Shown here one piece after another: positions 25,045 through 33,780 of a stretch of 36,364 bases of DNA. Source of the stretch: Acidobacteriota bacterium (GTDB taxonomy: Bacteria > Acidobacteriota > Blastocatellia > Pyrinomonadales > Pyrinomonadaceae); contig JAEZIT010000064.1 in assembly GCA_023436495.1 (NCBI GenBank), forward strand, positions 1 to 36,364, read 5' to 3'. The position numbers and the translations under genes were made by a program. A model generated the notes under the pieces. That model saw nothing but the letters and a program-made list of their open reading frames with translations. It was not told the DNA's origin and did not search any database. Positions within the stretch are counted from its first letter, which is position 1; each line of letters starts with the position of its first letter.

Positions 25045-25860
25045 TTATTTATCGTTCTGTCCAATTTTCTTGAACGCGTCCGTCGTCATTAAAAATCGAA
25101 TGGTTCCGTCAACGTCGATTCGATATACAAACTTTTGGGTAACTATTAACTCGGGGATTTTCGGCTCACGGGCAAGTACGTGAAATACGTCGGTATCTTC
25201 CGGGATGTCGTCGACGACTGCAGTATGATATCCGGTCTCGGGCTTTACGCCGGGAGGAACTTGAAATTCGATGATCGATTTGTGCATCTGGCGGGTGTTC
25301 AGGATCTTTGACCCGTCCTTCGAAACCGTGAATCGTGTATCACCGCCAATGGGGAAAATCCCCGTTTGTGTTTGAGCGGGAACAAAATATACAAGGAATC
25401 TGCCGTCGCCATCGGGCAGGACAGCGGCATTGTATGGCCGCCTTTCCGCGGGTGAAAATGCTGCCTTTGCCGTTTCGAACGCCCGGGCAGCGTTCAAAAA
25501 GTAATCGCTGTCTTCCTTCGGCTCTTCAAATCTTTTGATCTTAAATTCAGCGGGAGATGCTTGCTGGATCGCCTCGAATACGATCAGGTACTTGTCCTTA
25601 GGTTCATTCAATCTGCCGTAAACTACGGTCCACACATTTCCGGTCTTTCGGGCGATATAACCGTTGAAGCTGCCTTTCTCAGGCTTTGTCGCCATTACAG
25701 CATCGGTGGAATGCCAAGCGGCCGCATCATATTCAGCCAGAAGCCTTCCCCTGGAGGTAATTTCCTTTAGTTCAGCCTCATCGGCAGGCTTGACCCTTTG
25801 CGCTGCCGCAGAGATAGTCGCAGTAATAAAGATCAGCAGGAGAATGATCGTTTTTTTCAT
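25045..25860 (-). CDS. Exported protein of unknown function, coupled to purL
   Basis: 271 residues with a clear signal peptide (1-21, MKKTIILLLIFI...AAAQ). The mature part looks like one soluble globular domain with alternating strands: WTVVYGRLNEPKDKYLIVFEA (about 78-98, a run shared in style with many acidobacterial exported proteins), RFLVYFVPAQTQTG and, at the end, FVYRIDVDGTIRFLMTTDAF. I recognise no enzyme motif. The ATG begins at the base after the purL stop, so it must be translated from the purL transcript, probably by coupling. A functional link to purine synthesis is not implied by the sequence. Confidence 0.75.
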   Translation of the reverse strand: MKKTIILLLIFITATISAAAQRVKPADEAELKEITSRGRLLAEYDAAAWHSTDAVMATKPEKGSFNGYIARKTGNVWTVVYGRLNEPKDKYLIVFEAIQQASPAEFKIKRFEEPKEDSDYFLNAARAFETAKAAFSPAERRPYNAAVLPDGDGRFLVYFVPAQTQTGIFPIGGDTRFTVSKDGSKILNTRQMHKSIIEFQVPPGVKPETGYHTAVVDDIPEDTDVFHVLAREPKIPELIVTQKFVYRIDVDGTIRFLMTTDAFKKIGQNDK

Positions 25861-28125
25861 TTAATTTCCCAATCGATGTTCAAGCGCCGTTTCCCAGGCC
25901 GATTCGAGGTCTGCGATCGACGCCGATATTTCTTCGGCTCCGTCGACGGAGATGCGCAGCATGTCATCGCCGGCTTTTCCGATCACAGTGAACGGACAGC
26001 CACCGGCGATCTCACGAACTTTTTCCAGGTTTTCGGCGGCAAAGCTAACGACGATCCGCGAGGGCGATTCGCCAAACAGCAGCTCTTCCTTAGAAACGCC
26101 GTCCGATGCGAGGTCGATCTGTGCCCCTATGCCATCGCGCCCAAGCGATGAGAAACAGCTCTCGGCGATGGCAACCGCAATGCCGCCTTCGGAACAGTCG
26201 TGTGCGGAATTAAGCAGAATCTCGTCAGCGATCCGCAGAACCGTCTCCTGCACTAGCTTTTCCCGGTCAAGATCGATCGTCGGGACAACGCCGTCGGCGA
26301 TCATTTCGTCGGTCGTGACGCCGAGAACGGAATATGCATATTCGCTGGCCGCGAGCTCACCGCCAACGCGGCCGAGAACAGCGATAATGTCGCCGTCGTT
26401 CTTGAATCCCTGCGTGATGATCTTGCGCGTGTCGTCGATCAACCCTACCATTCCGATCGTCGGCGTCGGCAGAATGCCTCGGCCTTCGGTTTCGTTGTAG
26501 AACGAAACGTTCCCCGATACCACCGGCGTTTCAAACGTCTCGCATGCCTCTTTCATACCGTCGATCACGTCCGAGAAGGAACGCATCACCTCCGGACGTT
26601 CCGGCGAGGCGAAGTTTAAACAGTTGGTAACGGCAATCGGCCTCGCCCCGACACAGACGACGTTCCGCGCGGCCTCTGCAACCGCAAGCTTTGCTCCTTC
26701 GAAAGCGTTAACACCCACATAGCGTCCCGGACCGTCGAGGCACATCGCGATCGCGCGGCGTGTTTCTTTGACGCGGATCACCGCTGCGTCAGCACCTGGC
26801 AGGACCGCCGTGTTTGTCCGGACCATCGTATCGTACTGTTCGTATACCCAGTGTTTCGAGCAAATATTGGGCGAACTCAGCAGAATTTTCAAAGATTCGA
26901 GCCGGTCCGCGTTCGTCGTTCGTTTGGAAATTGTCGCCGCGGCCCGATCGGCCTGCCCCGGCTCATCCCGCGGAGCGCACGGCCGTTCGTATTTCGGTGC
27001 TTCGTCCGTCAACGCCATTACCGGCATATCGGCTTCGAGCACGCCGTTATGGAAAACTTTCAGCCGGTCGCCTTCGACCACGCGGCCGATCACCACGGCG
27101 TCGAGGTCCCATTTGTTAAATATCTCGACGACCTCTTTCTCGCGGCCCTCGCGCGCGACGATCAGCATTCTCTCCTGCGATTCGGACAGCATCATTTCGT
27201 ATGCCGTCATTCCCGTTTCGCGCTGCGGAACAAGTGTCAGGTCAAGTTCCAGTCCTGTGCCGGCACGTGCCGCCATCTCGACCGACGACGACGTCAATCC
27301 CGCCGCGCCCATATCCTGAATTCCCTTGATAGCGCCGCTGCGCATTGCTTCCAGGCATGCCTCGAGCAAGAGCTTTTCGAGGAACGGATCGCCGACCTGA
27401 ACCGTCGGGCGTTTTTCCAGTGCTTCGTCGTCGAATTCGGCCGAAGCCATCGTCGCACCGTGGATTCCATCGCGTCCCGTCTTCGCACCTGCGTACAGGA
27501 CCGGGTTGCCGATGCCTGAAGCCTTTCCGAAAAATATCTGGTCCTTACGAACGATGCCGAGCGCAAATGCATTTACGAGCGGATTCAGATTATACGATTC
27601 ATCAAAAACAACCTCGCCTCCAACCGTCGGCACGCCGAAACAGTTGCCGTAGTGGCCAATGCCTTCAACGACGCCCTTCAGGATCGAACGGTTGCGGTTA
27701 CCGTGCTTCGGATCGTTCAACGGCCCGAACCGCAGGCTGTTCATAGCCGCGATCGGCCGCGCACCCATCGTGAAAACGTCACGCAAAATACCGCCGACGC
27801 CGGTAGCCGCTCCCTGGAACGGTTCGATAAAGCTTGGGTGATTGTGAGATTCGACCTTGAACGCAACGCACCAGTCGTCGCCGATATCGACGACGCCGGC
27901 ATTCTCTCCCGGCGGGACGATAACGCGTTCACCGCCCGTGGGCAGGCGTTTCAGGTGAACGCGTGACGATTTGTAGGAACAATGTTCGGACCACATCACG
28001 CTGAAAATGCCGAGTTCGGTCATATTCGGCTCGCGGCCCATTATTTGTTTGATCTTTTCGTATTCTTCGGCCGTCAGGTTGTGCTGTTCGACGATCTCAG
28101 CGGTTATCTGTGTTTCGGTCATCAT
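25861..28125 (-). CDS. purL: Phosphoribosylformylglycinamidine synthase subunit PurL
   Basis: 754 residues, the length of the small-type PurL that works with separate PurS and PurQ. It makes FGAM from FGAR, ATP and ammonia in purine synthesis. The N-terminal block MTELGIFSVMWSEHCSYKSS (about 35-54) and the FKVESHNHPS block (about 88-97) hold the ATP and FGAR sites. GAATGVGGILRD (about 104-115) follows. Two AIRS-like halves are visible (VVSGNVSFYNET in the second). purS and purQ are not in the window. Start choices are ATG at 28125 or the next ATG at 28122. The start is directly preceded by a perfect 10-bp hairpin that contains the only SD-like ggaaa, and by a 12-codon ORF whose stop overlaps the start. 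Confidence 0.96.
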   Translation of the reverse strand: MMTETQITAEIVEQHNLTAEEYEKIKQIMGREPNMTELGIFSVMWSEHCSYKSSRVHLKRLPTGGERVIVPPGENAGVVDIGDDWCVAFKVESHNHPSFIEPFQGAATGVGGILRDVFTMGARPIAAMNSLRFGPLNDPKHGNRNRSILKGVVEGIGHYGNCFGVPTVGGEVVFDESYNLNPLVNAFALGIVRKDQIFFGKASGIGNPVLYAGAKTGRDGIHGATMASAEFDDEALEKRPTVQVGDPFLEKLLLEACLEAMRSGAIKGIQDMGAAGLTSSSVEMAARAGTGLELDLTLVPQRETGMTAYEMMLSESQERMLIVAREGREKEVVEIFNKWDLDAVVIGRVVEGDRLKVFHNGVLEADMPVMALTDEAPKYERPCAPRDEPGQADRAAATISKRTTNADRLESLKILLSSPNICSKHWVYEQYDTMVRTNTAVLPGADAAVIRVKETRRAIAMCLDGPGRYVGVNAFEGAKLAVAEAARNVVCVGARPIAVTNCLNFASPERPEVMRSFSDVIDGMKEACETFETPVVSGNVSFYNETEGRGILPTPTIGMVGLIDDTRKIITQGFKNDGDIIAVLGRVGGELAASEYAYSVLGVTTDEMIADGVVPTIDLDREKLVQETVLRIADEILLNSAHDCSEGGIAVAIAESCFSSLGRDGIGAQIDLASDGVSKEELLFGESPSRIVVSFAAENLEKVREIAGGCPFTVIGKAGDDMLRISVDGAEEISASIADLESAWETALEHRLGN

Positions 28126-28160
28126 ATGTCTGTTTCCGATGATAAAAATAAAACAGACAT
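28122..28160 (-). CDS. Possible 12-codon upstream ORF of purL
   Basis: ATG at 28160 opens a short frame (MSVLFLSSETDI) whose TGA overlaps the purL ATG in an ATGA arrangement. It lies inside the hairpin region. It has no Shine-Dalgarno site, so translation is uncertain. Confidence 0.2.
   Translation of the reverse strand: MSVLFLSSETDI
28126..28160 (-). promoter_or_regulatory. Hairpin abutting the purL start
   Basis: Perfect inverted arms of 10 bases (atgtctgttt at 28126-28135, aaacagacat at 28151-28160) with a 15-base loop. On the purL mRNA the stem ends at the base before the start codon, and the only purine-rich SD-like ggaaa lies in the loop and stem. Confidence 0.55.
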
Positions 28161-28287
28161 TTTATCGCGTCGGACAGGGGATGTCGAATGACTCAGAGGA
28201 CTGCCCGCCTGAACACTGCTGTCCGCGAACCGAAATAGCGGGGAACGCAGGTGTTTCTGGATCGAAAATGTGGGAGACTTTACATTG

Positions 28288-28788
28288 CTATGCCATTGCC
28301 GGCATTCCCATTGCGGCCCATTCTTCTTTGGCCGGGCCATAGACCCCTGGAACCGGCAGCCCGGCCTGCCGCATCAGTACGGTCATCTGCCCACGGTGAT
28401 GCGCCTGATGCGCGATCAGATAAAACAGGGTTATACCGCGAGCCCAGGTTTCGCCGTACATTTCGTCTTCCTGCAGCAGCGTTTCATCCGTCCAGTTCTT
28501 ATTTACCTCTTCTGTAACGGATCTCGCGGCCTTCTCATAGGCGGCCGCGATCTCGGCGGCGCTTGCCGGCACATCCTGATCAAATCCGGGCGCATCGATG
28601 GTAAGCCCTACCAATCCAAGCATCTCACCGAGCGTCTGCGTTAGATGCCAGGCAAGAAACCCGAGCGAACGCCCCTCCGGCGTCACTTTCTGCGACAACG
28701 ATTCGTCTGTCAGCGCGTTTAGCACTTTCCCCGTCGATTCGACCTCGTATGCCCAATCCTTTTGAAAATCTTCGATCTTTCTAAGCAT
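28288..28788 (-). CDS. DinB-family metalloprotein
   Basis: 166 residues forming the four-helix DinB/YfiT bundle. The three metal-ligand histidines are His48 (LAWHLTQT), His127 and His131 (LIAHQAHHRGQM). Many relatives transfer or use small thiols (bacillithiol or mycothiol S-transferases), but others are unassigned, so I give no substrate. Helix one has the family Trp and Glu (DWAYEVE). The ATG at 28788 has no strong Shine-Dalgarno site. It is separated from purL by a 162-base gap containing the purL hairpin. Confidence 0.85.
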   Translation of the reverse strand: MLRKIEDFQKDWAYEVESTGKVLNALTDESLSQKVTPEGRSLGFLAWHLTQTLGEMLGLVGLTIDAPGFDQDVPASAAEIAAAYEKAARSVTEEVNKNWTDETLLQEDEMYGETWARGITLFYLIAHQAHHRGQMTVLMRQAGLPVPGVYGPAKEEWAAMGMPAMA

Positions 28789-28884
28789 TATTTAGACTCC
28801 TTAGTTGTGTAAATGCAAGCATGTTGCGTGTATGAAACTATCACGAGGCGGAACGGGAATCAAGAAGACTTTTGAAGTCCTCAT

Positions 28885-29457
28885 TTAGCGCCGCGCCGGA
28901 GCAGCAGTACCGTCCGTTTTGGCGGGTGTTCCGAGTTTTTCGATCTCTGCCCGGACGGTCTCTAGCCGGATCTTGCCTTGCCGAAAATACGCGATCTCGC
29001 CTTTTTCGTTGTATAGGATCGTAAACGGAAGCCCACCTTGCCAATCTTTTGCAACGGCGGCGATCGCAACGCTTTCGTCCGGTGTCTTCAACAAAAATGC
29101 CGGCATCTCTGCCTTCATGGATGTCAAAAACCGCGGCACGGCCCGCCCGATCTCTTCAGGATCGTCCAAAGTGACGGTAATAAAATCGATCTTTCCTCGA
29201 AACTCGTTGTCGATCTTTACGAGGTCGGGAAATTCGTCGCGGCACGGGTCACACCATGTAGCCCAGAAATTAACAAGCAGCGGCTTGCCGGCCGGCTGCA
29301 GCACCCTTTTAAGGCCGGCCGCGTCTATCTGCACGATGCGCGGTGCTGAGCTGCCGGCGTCCGCACTGATTGCCGGAGTTTGCGCCCCAGCGGGAAAGAA
29401 CGCTATCGAGATAGCGAATATTGCTCCGAAAACGGAGCCAAGGCCGAATTTTATCAT
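28885..29457 (-). CDS. Exported TlpA-like thioredoxin
   Basis: 190 residues. An N-terminal hydrophobic signal (about 5-26) precedes a thioredoxin-fold domain (about 45-170) with the redox pair Cys69 and Cys72 in FWATWCDPCRDEF. The cis-Pro is in GGLPFTIL (about 145-152). It should act as a periplasmic thiol reductant, for example in cytochrome c maturation. The start at 29457 is chosen because it lies 14 bases after the upstream stop and gives a clean signal peptide; a start at 29496 would overlap the upstream gene by 25 bases. It forms a two-gene unit with the redoxin gene. Confidence 0.87.
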   Translation of the reverse strand: MIKFGLGSVFGAIFAISIAFFPAGAQTPAISADAGSSAPRIVQIDAAGLKRVLQPAGKPLLVNFWATWCDPCRDEFPDLVKIDNEFRGKIDFITVTLDDPEEIGRAVPRFLTSMKAEMPAFLLKTPDESVAIAAVAKDWQGGLPFTILYNEKGEIAYFRQGKIRLETVRAEIEKLGTPAKTDGTAAPARR

Positions 29458-29471
29458 TGAGAATTCCGTTG

Positions 29472-30062
29472 TTATTCGACGCGTTTTATCGTGCATCCGA
29501 ATGCATTTGCCGATGTCCGCTCGACCTTTTTGCCGCTCAGCGACGAATCGAACGCCGCCTTAAGGTAAGCATCCGTGATATTTCGGCCCGCTCTGTCGTT
29601 GTCGATCGCTCCGTGATACAGCAGGACGTTCTTCTTGTCGATGTAGTACACTTCCGGCGTTACGGTCGCACCAAGCTTATCGGCGAGCACGTTGCCTTTA
29701 TCAATAAGCATCGGAAATTTATAGTTCTCTTCCGCGTGCGATTTTACCCATTCGAGCGATTCAGTAACATTCGAATTGATACCGATAAAGTTAATGCCTT
29801 TCGACTGATATTCCGCGGCTATCTGATTGATCCTGTCGTTATATCCTTTGACGACCGGGCACTGTGCAGACAGAAATATGATCACTGCGCCGTTCGCTCC
29901 CTTTAGTTCCTCCAGCGAACGCGATCTTCCGTTAATATTGGTCAGCGTAAAGTCAGCTATCGCGGATCCGATCGCCGCCTGCTGGCCATTTGCCGTTGGA
30001 GCAGTTGCGAGAACGGTGAATATGATCACGAGGCTAAAAACAGTGATAAATGCTTTTTTCAT
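29472..30062 (-). CDS. Exported AhpC/TSA-like redoxin
   Basis: 196 residues with a signal peptide (about 1-27, ending ANGQQ) and a redoxin domain: IADFTLTNINGRSRSLEEL (about 35-53) and the reactive Cys68 in FLSAQCPVV. Only one Cys is in the usual active-site area; a second, in FGCTIKRVE near the C-terminus, may resolve it. VTPEVYYID (about 140-148) carries the cis-Pro. I infer a periplasmic thiol peroxidase or thiol-disulfide protein working with the TlpA-like protein encoded 14 bases downstream. The start is the ATG at 30062, with aaggag about 10 bases upstream. Confidence 0.85.
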   Translation of the reverse strand: MKKAFITVFSLVIIFTVLATAPTANGQQAAIGSAIADFTLTNINGRSRSLEELKGANGAVIIFLSAQCPVVKGYNDRINQIAAEYQSKGINFIGINSNVTESLEWVKSHAEENYKFPMLIDKGNVLADKLGATVTPEVYYIDKKNVLLYHGAIDNDRAGRNITDAYLKAAFDSSLSGKKVERTSANAFGCTIKRVE

Positions 30063-30222
30063 AAGTACTTCGCTCCTTATTGCGGCCAAGGCCTGTCGTG
30101 CCGCAATTTGCTCCTAATTTAAGAATTCGGCGTATTTACGGCTAGAATAACCAAAAAGTTTATAAAAATCGATGTTTTTGACGCGTATAAGGGAAAAATT
30201 ATACATTCGCGCGTCATATAGA

Positions 30223-30231
30223 TGGTATAAT
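30223..30231 (+). promoter_or_regulatory. Extended -10 promoter of the kinase gene
   Basis: TGGTATAAT is a perfect TATAAT with the TG of an extended -10. No good -35 is seen at the normal distance, which such promoters do not need. It would give a leader of about 120 bases to the start at 30357. Confidence 0.5.
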
Positions 30232-30356
30232 CTTTGAACCCTAAATCTTGAAAAATTGTAAGTGTTGTAACCTTAAGGATTTAAAGCAGCGAAATACGCC
30301 TCACGCGTGTACATTGAAGGGAATAAGCCCCCTCACAATAAGGGCAAATTCGAATT

Positions 30357-33300
30357 ATGTCAGCTGAAACACAAGAAAAGGTAAGAAAGATCTTTGGTGA
30401 AGCTTTAAATCTCCCAATCTCAAAGCGTTCATCCTTTTTGGACGAAACCTGTGGGCCGGATACGGCCTTGCGAAGCAGTGTCGAATCATTGCTCGATTCG
30501 TTCGATAATCTTGGCAGCGGCCCAAGCATCGCGTCGGAGCCTACTCTCGCCTATTCTGAAACCGCTCCGATACGCACCGTACGTGTTGGCGATACCGTCG
30601 GCAAATATAAGTTGACCGAGGTTCTGGGAACCGGCGGCATGGGCGAGGTTTTCCTGGCGGAAGATCCGAAACTCGGGCGAAGGGCCGCAATTAAGTTCCT
30701 GCGCAAGGAATTTAGTCGCGAGCTCGACCCGCTTAAACGATTTACCCGAGAGGCCAGATCGGCATCAGCTCTTAATCACCCAAATATCATAACCATTTAC
30801 GACATCGGTGAATCAGAAGGTGCTGATTACATTGCCATGGAATACGTGCAGGGCAAAAACCTGCGCCTCTTGATCTCAGAAGGCAAGCTGACTCTTAAGG
30901 ACTGTGCAAACATCGCGATGCAGGTGGCCTCGGCACTTGAGGCGGCGCACGCCTCAGGCATTATCCATCGCGACATCAAGCCGGAGAATATCATCGTAAG
31001 GCCGGACGGCATCGCAAAGGTATTGGATTTCGGCTTGGCGAAATTTACCAATGCCGCCGTCGGATTTGACAGCGACGGGACCACGATGGGAGCCGATAGC
31101 ACGATCCCCGGCGTGATCATGGGGACCATAACATATATGTCTCCAGAACAGGCGCGAGGAAAGCCGACGGACGCCCGCACCGATATCTGGAGCCTCGGCG
31201 TCGTCTTATACGAGATGATCGCCGGCCGGCCGCCGTTTACGGGCGAAACAAAGAGCGACCTGATCGTCTCGATCCTGAAATCGGAGCCTGCACCCATGGA
31301 AATGCAGGATTCAGAAATCTGGGATCGGCTACAGACCGTGCTGAAAAAGGCATTGGCAAAAGACGCCGACGCTCGTTACGGATCCGTACGGGAAATGAAT
31401 GCTGACCTGAAAATGCTTCAGAGCGGAGCGGGCGCCGACACGGTCCAACTCCGCCTGCATGGAATGTCCACCGGCCGGGATTCACGGATCGAAACGAACG
31501 AAACACAGCCCTATTTAACTGAATCACACGAGAAAAAGCGTTCGTTCGGCTGGATGACGATCCCCGCTGCCGCTGCAGCGCTTTCGGTCGCCGGAATGGC
31601 ATATTACTGGATGAACCCGTCGGCCGGCCCGAGTGCGGCCGCCTTTACGAATGCTTCGCCGGTTCAGGTCACAAGCTGGAAGAGCGCTGTAGGCGAAAGC
31701 GACCCGCGTGCACGCATTTCTCCGGACGGCAAACTGCTTGCATATGTCGCTGTTGAAGACGGCGCAACCTCCGTTTGGCTAAAGCAGATCGACGGCGGTG
31801 AGCCTTTCACCCAGAAAAAAGGTAATTCCGTAGACCTGAGCCCTATATGGTCACCCGACAGCAGCAAGATCGCCTTTGTCTCCGACCGCGACGGCCAACG
31901 TGGGATCTGGGCTGCACCTGCGCTCGGCGGCGCCGCAACGCTGCTTACTCCGCTGGAATCCCTCGGGACGCTGGTACGGTGGTCTAAGGACGGCTCGACG
32001 ATCTATTTCCAGATGGGTCAAAACCTGCATTCGGTAGACATTGGGACCCGATCAATTTCAAAGCTCACGAATTTTGACGAGACCGCGGCCGTCGATCGAA
32101 GCTTCGACGTCTCCGCCGACGGCACGAAACTAGCATTTGTCGACGTAAAAGACGGGCAAAATGATCTGTGGACCTCCGACCTTAAAGCTGAGAACCCCGT
32201 CAGGCTGACAAACGATCCCGCCAGGGACGGCTCTCCGGTCTGGTTTCCTGACGGCAAGCGCATCGCCTATAACTCCGACCGCAATGGTGTAGATCAGATC
32301 TTCGTAATCTCAACGGATGGCGGCGAACCGGTGCAGATCACCCGTGGAGAAGGAAACAGCGACCTTCAAGACATTTCATCTGACGGCGGCACGATCATGT
32401 ACGCGTCGTCGAACGACGATTCGGACATCTGGGGCATACACCTGAACGGCGGAATGGAGTTTCAACTGACGTCCGAGATCGGAGCAGAGTTCTGGCCGGC
32501 CTTCTCGCCCCAAGGCGACGCGGTCGTTTACCAGGCCGCGCGCCAAACAGGAATCGGGTCGCGGTTATTCTCTTCCCAGATAATTTCACAACAGATCTCG
32601 CCGGGTGCCCGTCCCGCGTCTATGTCCGCAACAGGTTATTATCCAACGTGGTCGCCCGATGGCGCACACGTAGCATTTTTGAATTTAGAAAACTCTCTCA
32701 GCACTATCTCCGTGATCTCAACCGCCGGCGGCGACGCACGGAAGATCGCGGAAGACGGCGTCATTGTCGGCGGCCATTCTATGATGCCATTCAACCGGAT
32801 GCAAACACAGGATGTTGCGTGGACGGCAGATGGAAAGTCGGTGATCTACAGCGCAAAGCGCGACGGCGTTAATAATATCTGGTCTGCCGCGATCGACGGT
32901 TCCGGCGAGAAGGTGTTGACCAAGAATACCAACGGCTCGGTTGTATTTGTGAACCCGGCGCTGTCTCCCGACGGATCGACACTCGCATGGACATCATTCG
33001 ATTTCAGCAAACCGGCGGAACGGACCTGGGCACTATGGGTCTCTTCGGACGGACATGATCGGCAGATCTACAGGTCGGATTCATCGCTCCGTATTATCGG
33101 CTGGTCGCCCAACGGCGAAGGTTTGATAGTAAAAGCCGTCGATCGTATGAAGGATGCGTGGCCGATGCCGCTCGATGTCGACGTTTTCGAAGTTTATTTG
33201 AAGAACATCCCGCCACGGCAGATAGTAACGCTAAAGGACTGTTACCAGGCCAATGTGAGAATGGCCCCGGATGGCTCTTCCCTTGCGTTCGTCGCACGGG

Positions 33301-33482
33301 AACAGGATCGCGACGTCATCAATTTGCTGCCGCTCGACACGCGTCAATTGCGAACGGTCGTGGCCAGCAACGATCCGCGGGTCTACTTATCAAGCCTCAC
33401 ATTCAGCCCTGACGGGCAAACGCTGTATTACGGCAAACAAGCCGATTGGAAGATCATTTCCATGCTAAGGGGTACTAATTAA
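30357..33482 (+). CDS. Ser/Thr protein kinase with TolB-like propeller sensor
   Basis: 1041 residues. A short N-terminal helical domain (about 1-55) of the acidobacterial type precedes a complete Hanks kinase (about 84-353): GTGGMGEV (91-98), catalytic Lys113, His204-Arg-Asp206 with KPEN, Asp224-Phe-Gly, and TYMSPEQARG as the activation/P+1 loop. A single membrane helix (about 399-418) places the long C-terminal part (about 430-1040) outside the cytoplasm. There, PD40/TolB-like blades repeat the SPDGxxLAY / W(S/F)PDGxxIAY pattern many times. This is a receptor-like kinase: an outer propeller senses or binds something and the inner kinase signals. It is directly followed, 18 bases later, by a tiny Cys-rich gene with a good Shine-Dalgarno site. 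Confidence 0.93.
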   Translation: MSAETQEKVRKIFGEALNLPISKRSSFLDETCGPDTALRSSVESLLDSFDNLGSGPSIASEPTLAYSETAPIRTVRVGDTVGKYKLTEVLGTGGMGEVFLAEDPKLGRRAAIKFLRKEFSRELDPLKRFTREARSASALNHPNIITIYDIGESEGADYIAMEYVQGKNLRLLISEGKLTLKDCANIAMQVASALEAAHASGIIHRDIKPENIIVRPDGIAKVLDFGLAKFTNAAVGFDSDGTTMGADSTIPGVIMGTITYMSPEQARGKPTDARTDIWSLGVVLYEMIAGRPPFTGETKSDLIVSILKSEPAPMEMQDSEIWDRLQTVLKKALAKDADARYGSVREMNADLKMLQSGAGADTVQLRLHGMSTGRDSRIETNETQPYLTESHEKKRSFGWMTIPAAAAALSVAGMAYYWMNPSAGPSAAAFTNASPVQVTSWKSAVGESDPRARISPDGKLLAYVAVEDGATSVWLKQIDGGEPFTQKKGNSVDLSPIWSPDSSKIAFVSDRDGQRGIWAAPALGGAATLLTPLESLGTLVRWSKDGSTIYFQMGQNLHSVDIGTRSISKLTNFDETAAVDRSFDVSADGTKLAFVDVKDGQNDLWTSDLKAENPVRLTNDPARDGSPVWFPDGKRIAYNSDRNGVDQIFVISTDGGEPVQITRGEGNSDLQDISSDGGTIMYASSNDDSDIWGIHLNGGMEFQLTSEIGAEFWPAFSPQGDAVVYQAARQTGIGSRLFSSQIISQQISPGARPASMSATGYYPTWSPDGAHVAFLNLENSLSTISVISTAGGDARKIAEDGVIVGGHSMMPFNRMQTQDVAWTADGKSVIYSAKRDGVNNIWSAAIDGSGEKVLTKNTNGSVVFVNPALSPDGSTLAWTSFDFSKPAERTWALWVSSDGHDRQIYRSDSSLRIIGWSPNGEGLIVKAVDRMKDAWPMPLDVDVFEVYLKNIPPRQIVTLKDCYQANVRMAPDGSSLAFVAREQDRDVINLLPLDTRQLRTVVASNDPRVYLSSLTFSPDGQTLYYGKQADWKIISMLRGTN

Positions 33483-33500
33483 AAGGAGAAACCACTACAA

Positions 33501-33755
33501 ATGAACGGGAGTTATTCCAGCAAATATATGGAGCTTCGGGCGGTGCTCGACGCTCTTGAGGCAAACGCTTTGAAATATGTCCAGGAAACGAAGGACGAAC
33601 AGGAGCGAATAGATCGCGCCAATAAGGTCATCGAGAGTTCGATGTCTGTATTGAAGACAATACCCGGAGCCCTTCCAGAAGAGTCAAGCGGAGGAGGAGC
33701 TCCATGCTCTCCATGGTTCGATTGTTACGGCGTCTGCCAGCCCTGGCCCTGTTAA
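33501..33755 (+). CDS. Small protein with Gly-Gly-Gly hinge and Cys-rich tail, possible peptide precursor
   Basis: 84 residues, not recognised. Residues 1-60 form an acidic/basic helical region (MELRAVLDALEANALKYV, then DEQERIDRANKVIE). Residues 61-66 are ESSGGG, and the last 18 are Pro/Trp/Cys-rich with four Cys (69, 75, 79, 84). The layout resembles a leader, a double-Gly cleavage point and a small Cys core, as in secreted or modified peptides. Against this, no peptidase, transporter or modifying enzyme is next to it, and metal binding is an alternative. aggag lies 12 bases upstream and the gene follows the kinase by 18 bases, so it is well supported as translated and co-transcribed. Confidence 0.7.
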   Translation: MNGSYSSKYMELRAVLDALEANALKYVQETKDEQERIDRANKVIESSMSVLKTIPGALPEESSGGGAPCSPWFDCYGVCQPWPC

Positions 33756-33780
33756 TTAAAAACGTCCAAAGTCAACTCCG

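Noticed and set aside
26768..27519. Long open frames opposite purL
   Set aside because: They are antisense to a complete, motif-rich purL and have no family motif of their own. Similar shadows opposite hemW (23287-23856), the DUF4870-like gene (9148-9750) and cdsA (4071-4562) were dropped for the same reason.
28841..30089. Selenocysteine in the redoxin genes, suggested by the nearby selA
   Set aside because: The active-site residues are ordinary Cys codons, and no in-frame TGA is found within the genes.
33501..33755. Full RiPP biosynthetic cluster call
   Set aside because: Only the small Cys-tailed gene fits; no modifying enzyme, protease or exporter is in the window, so no cluster is claimed.
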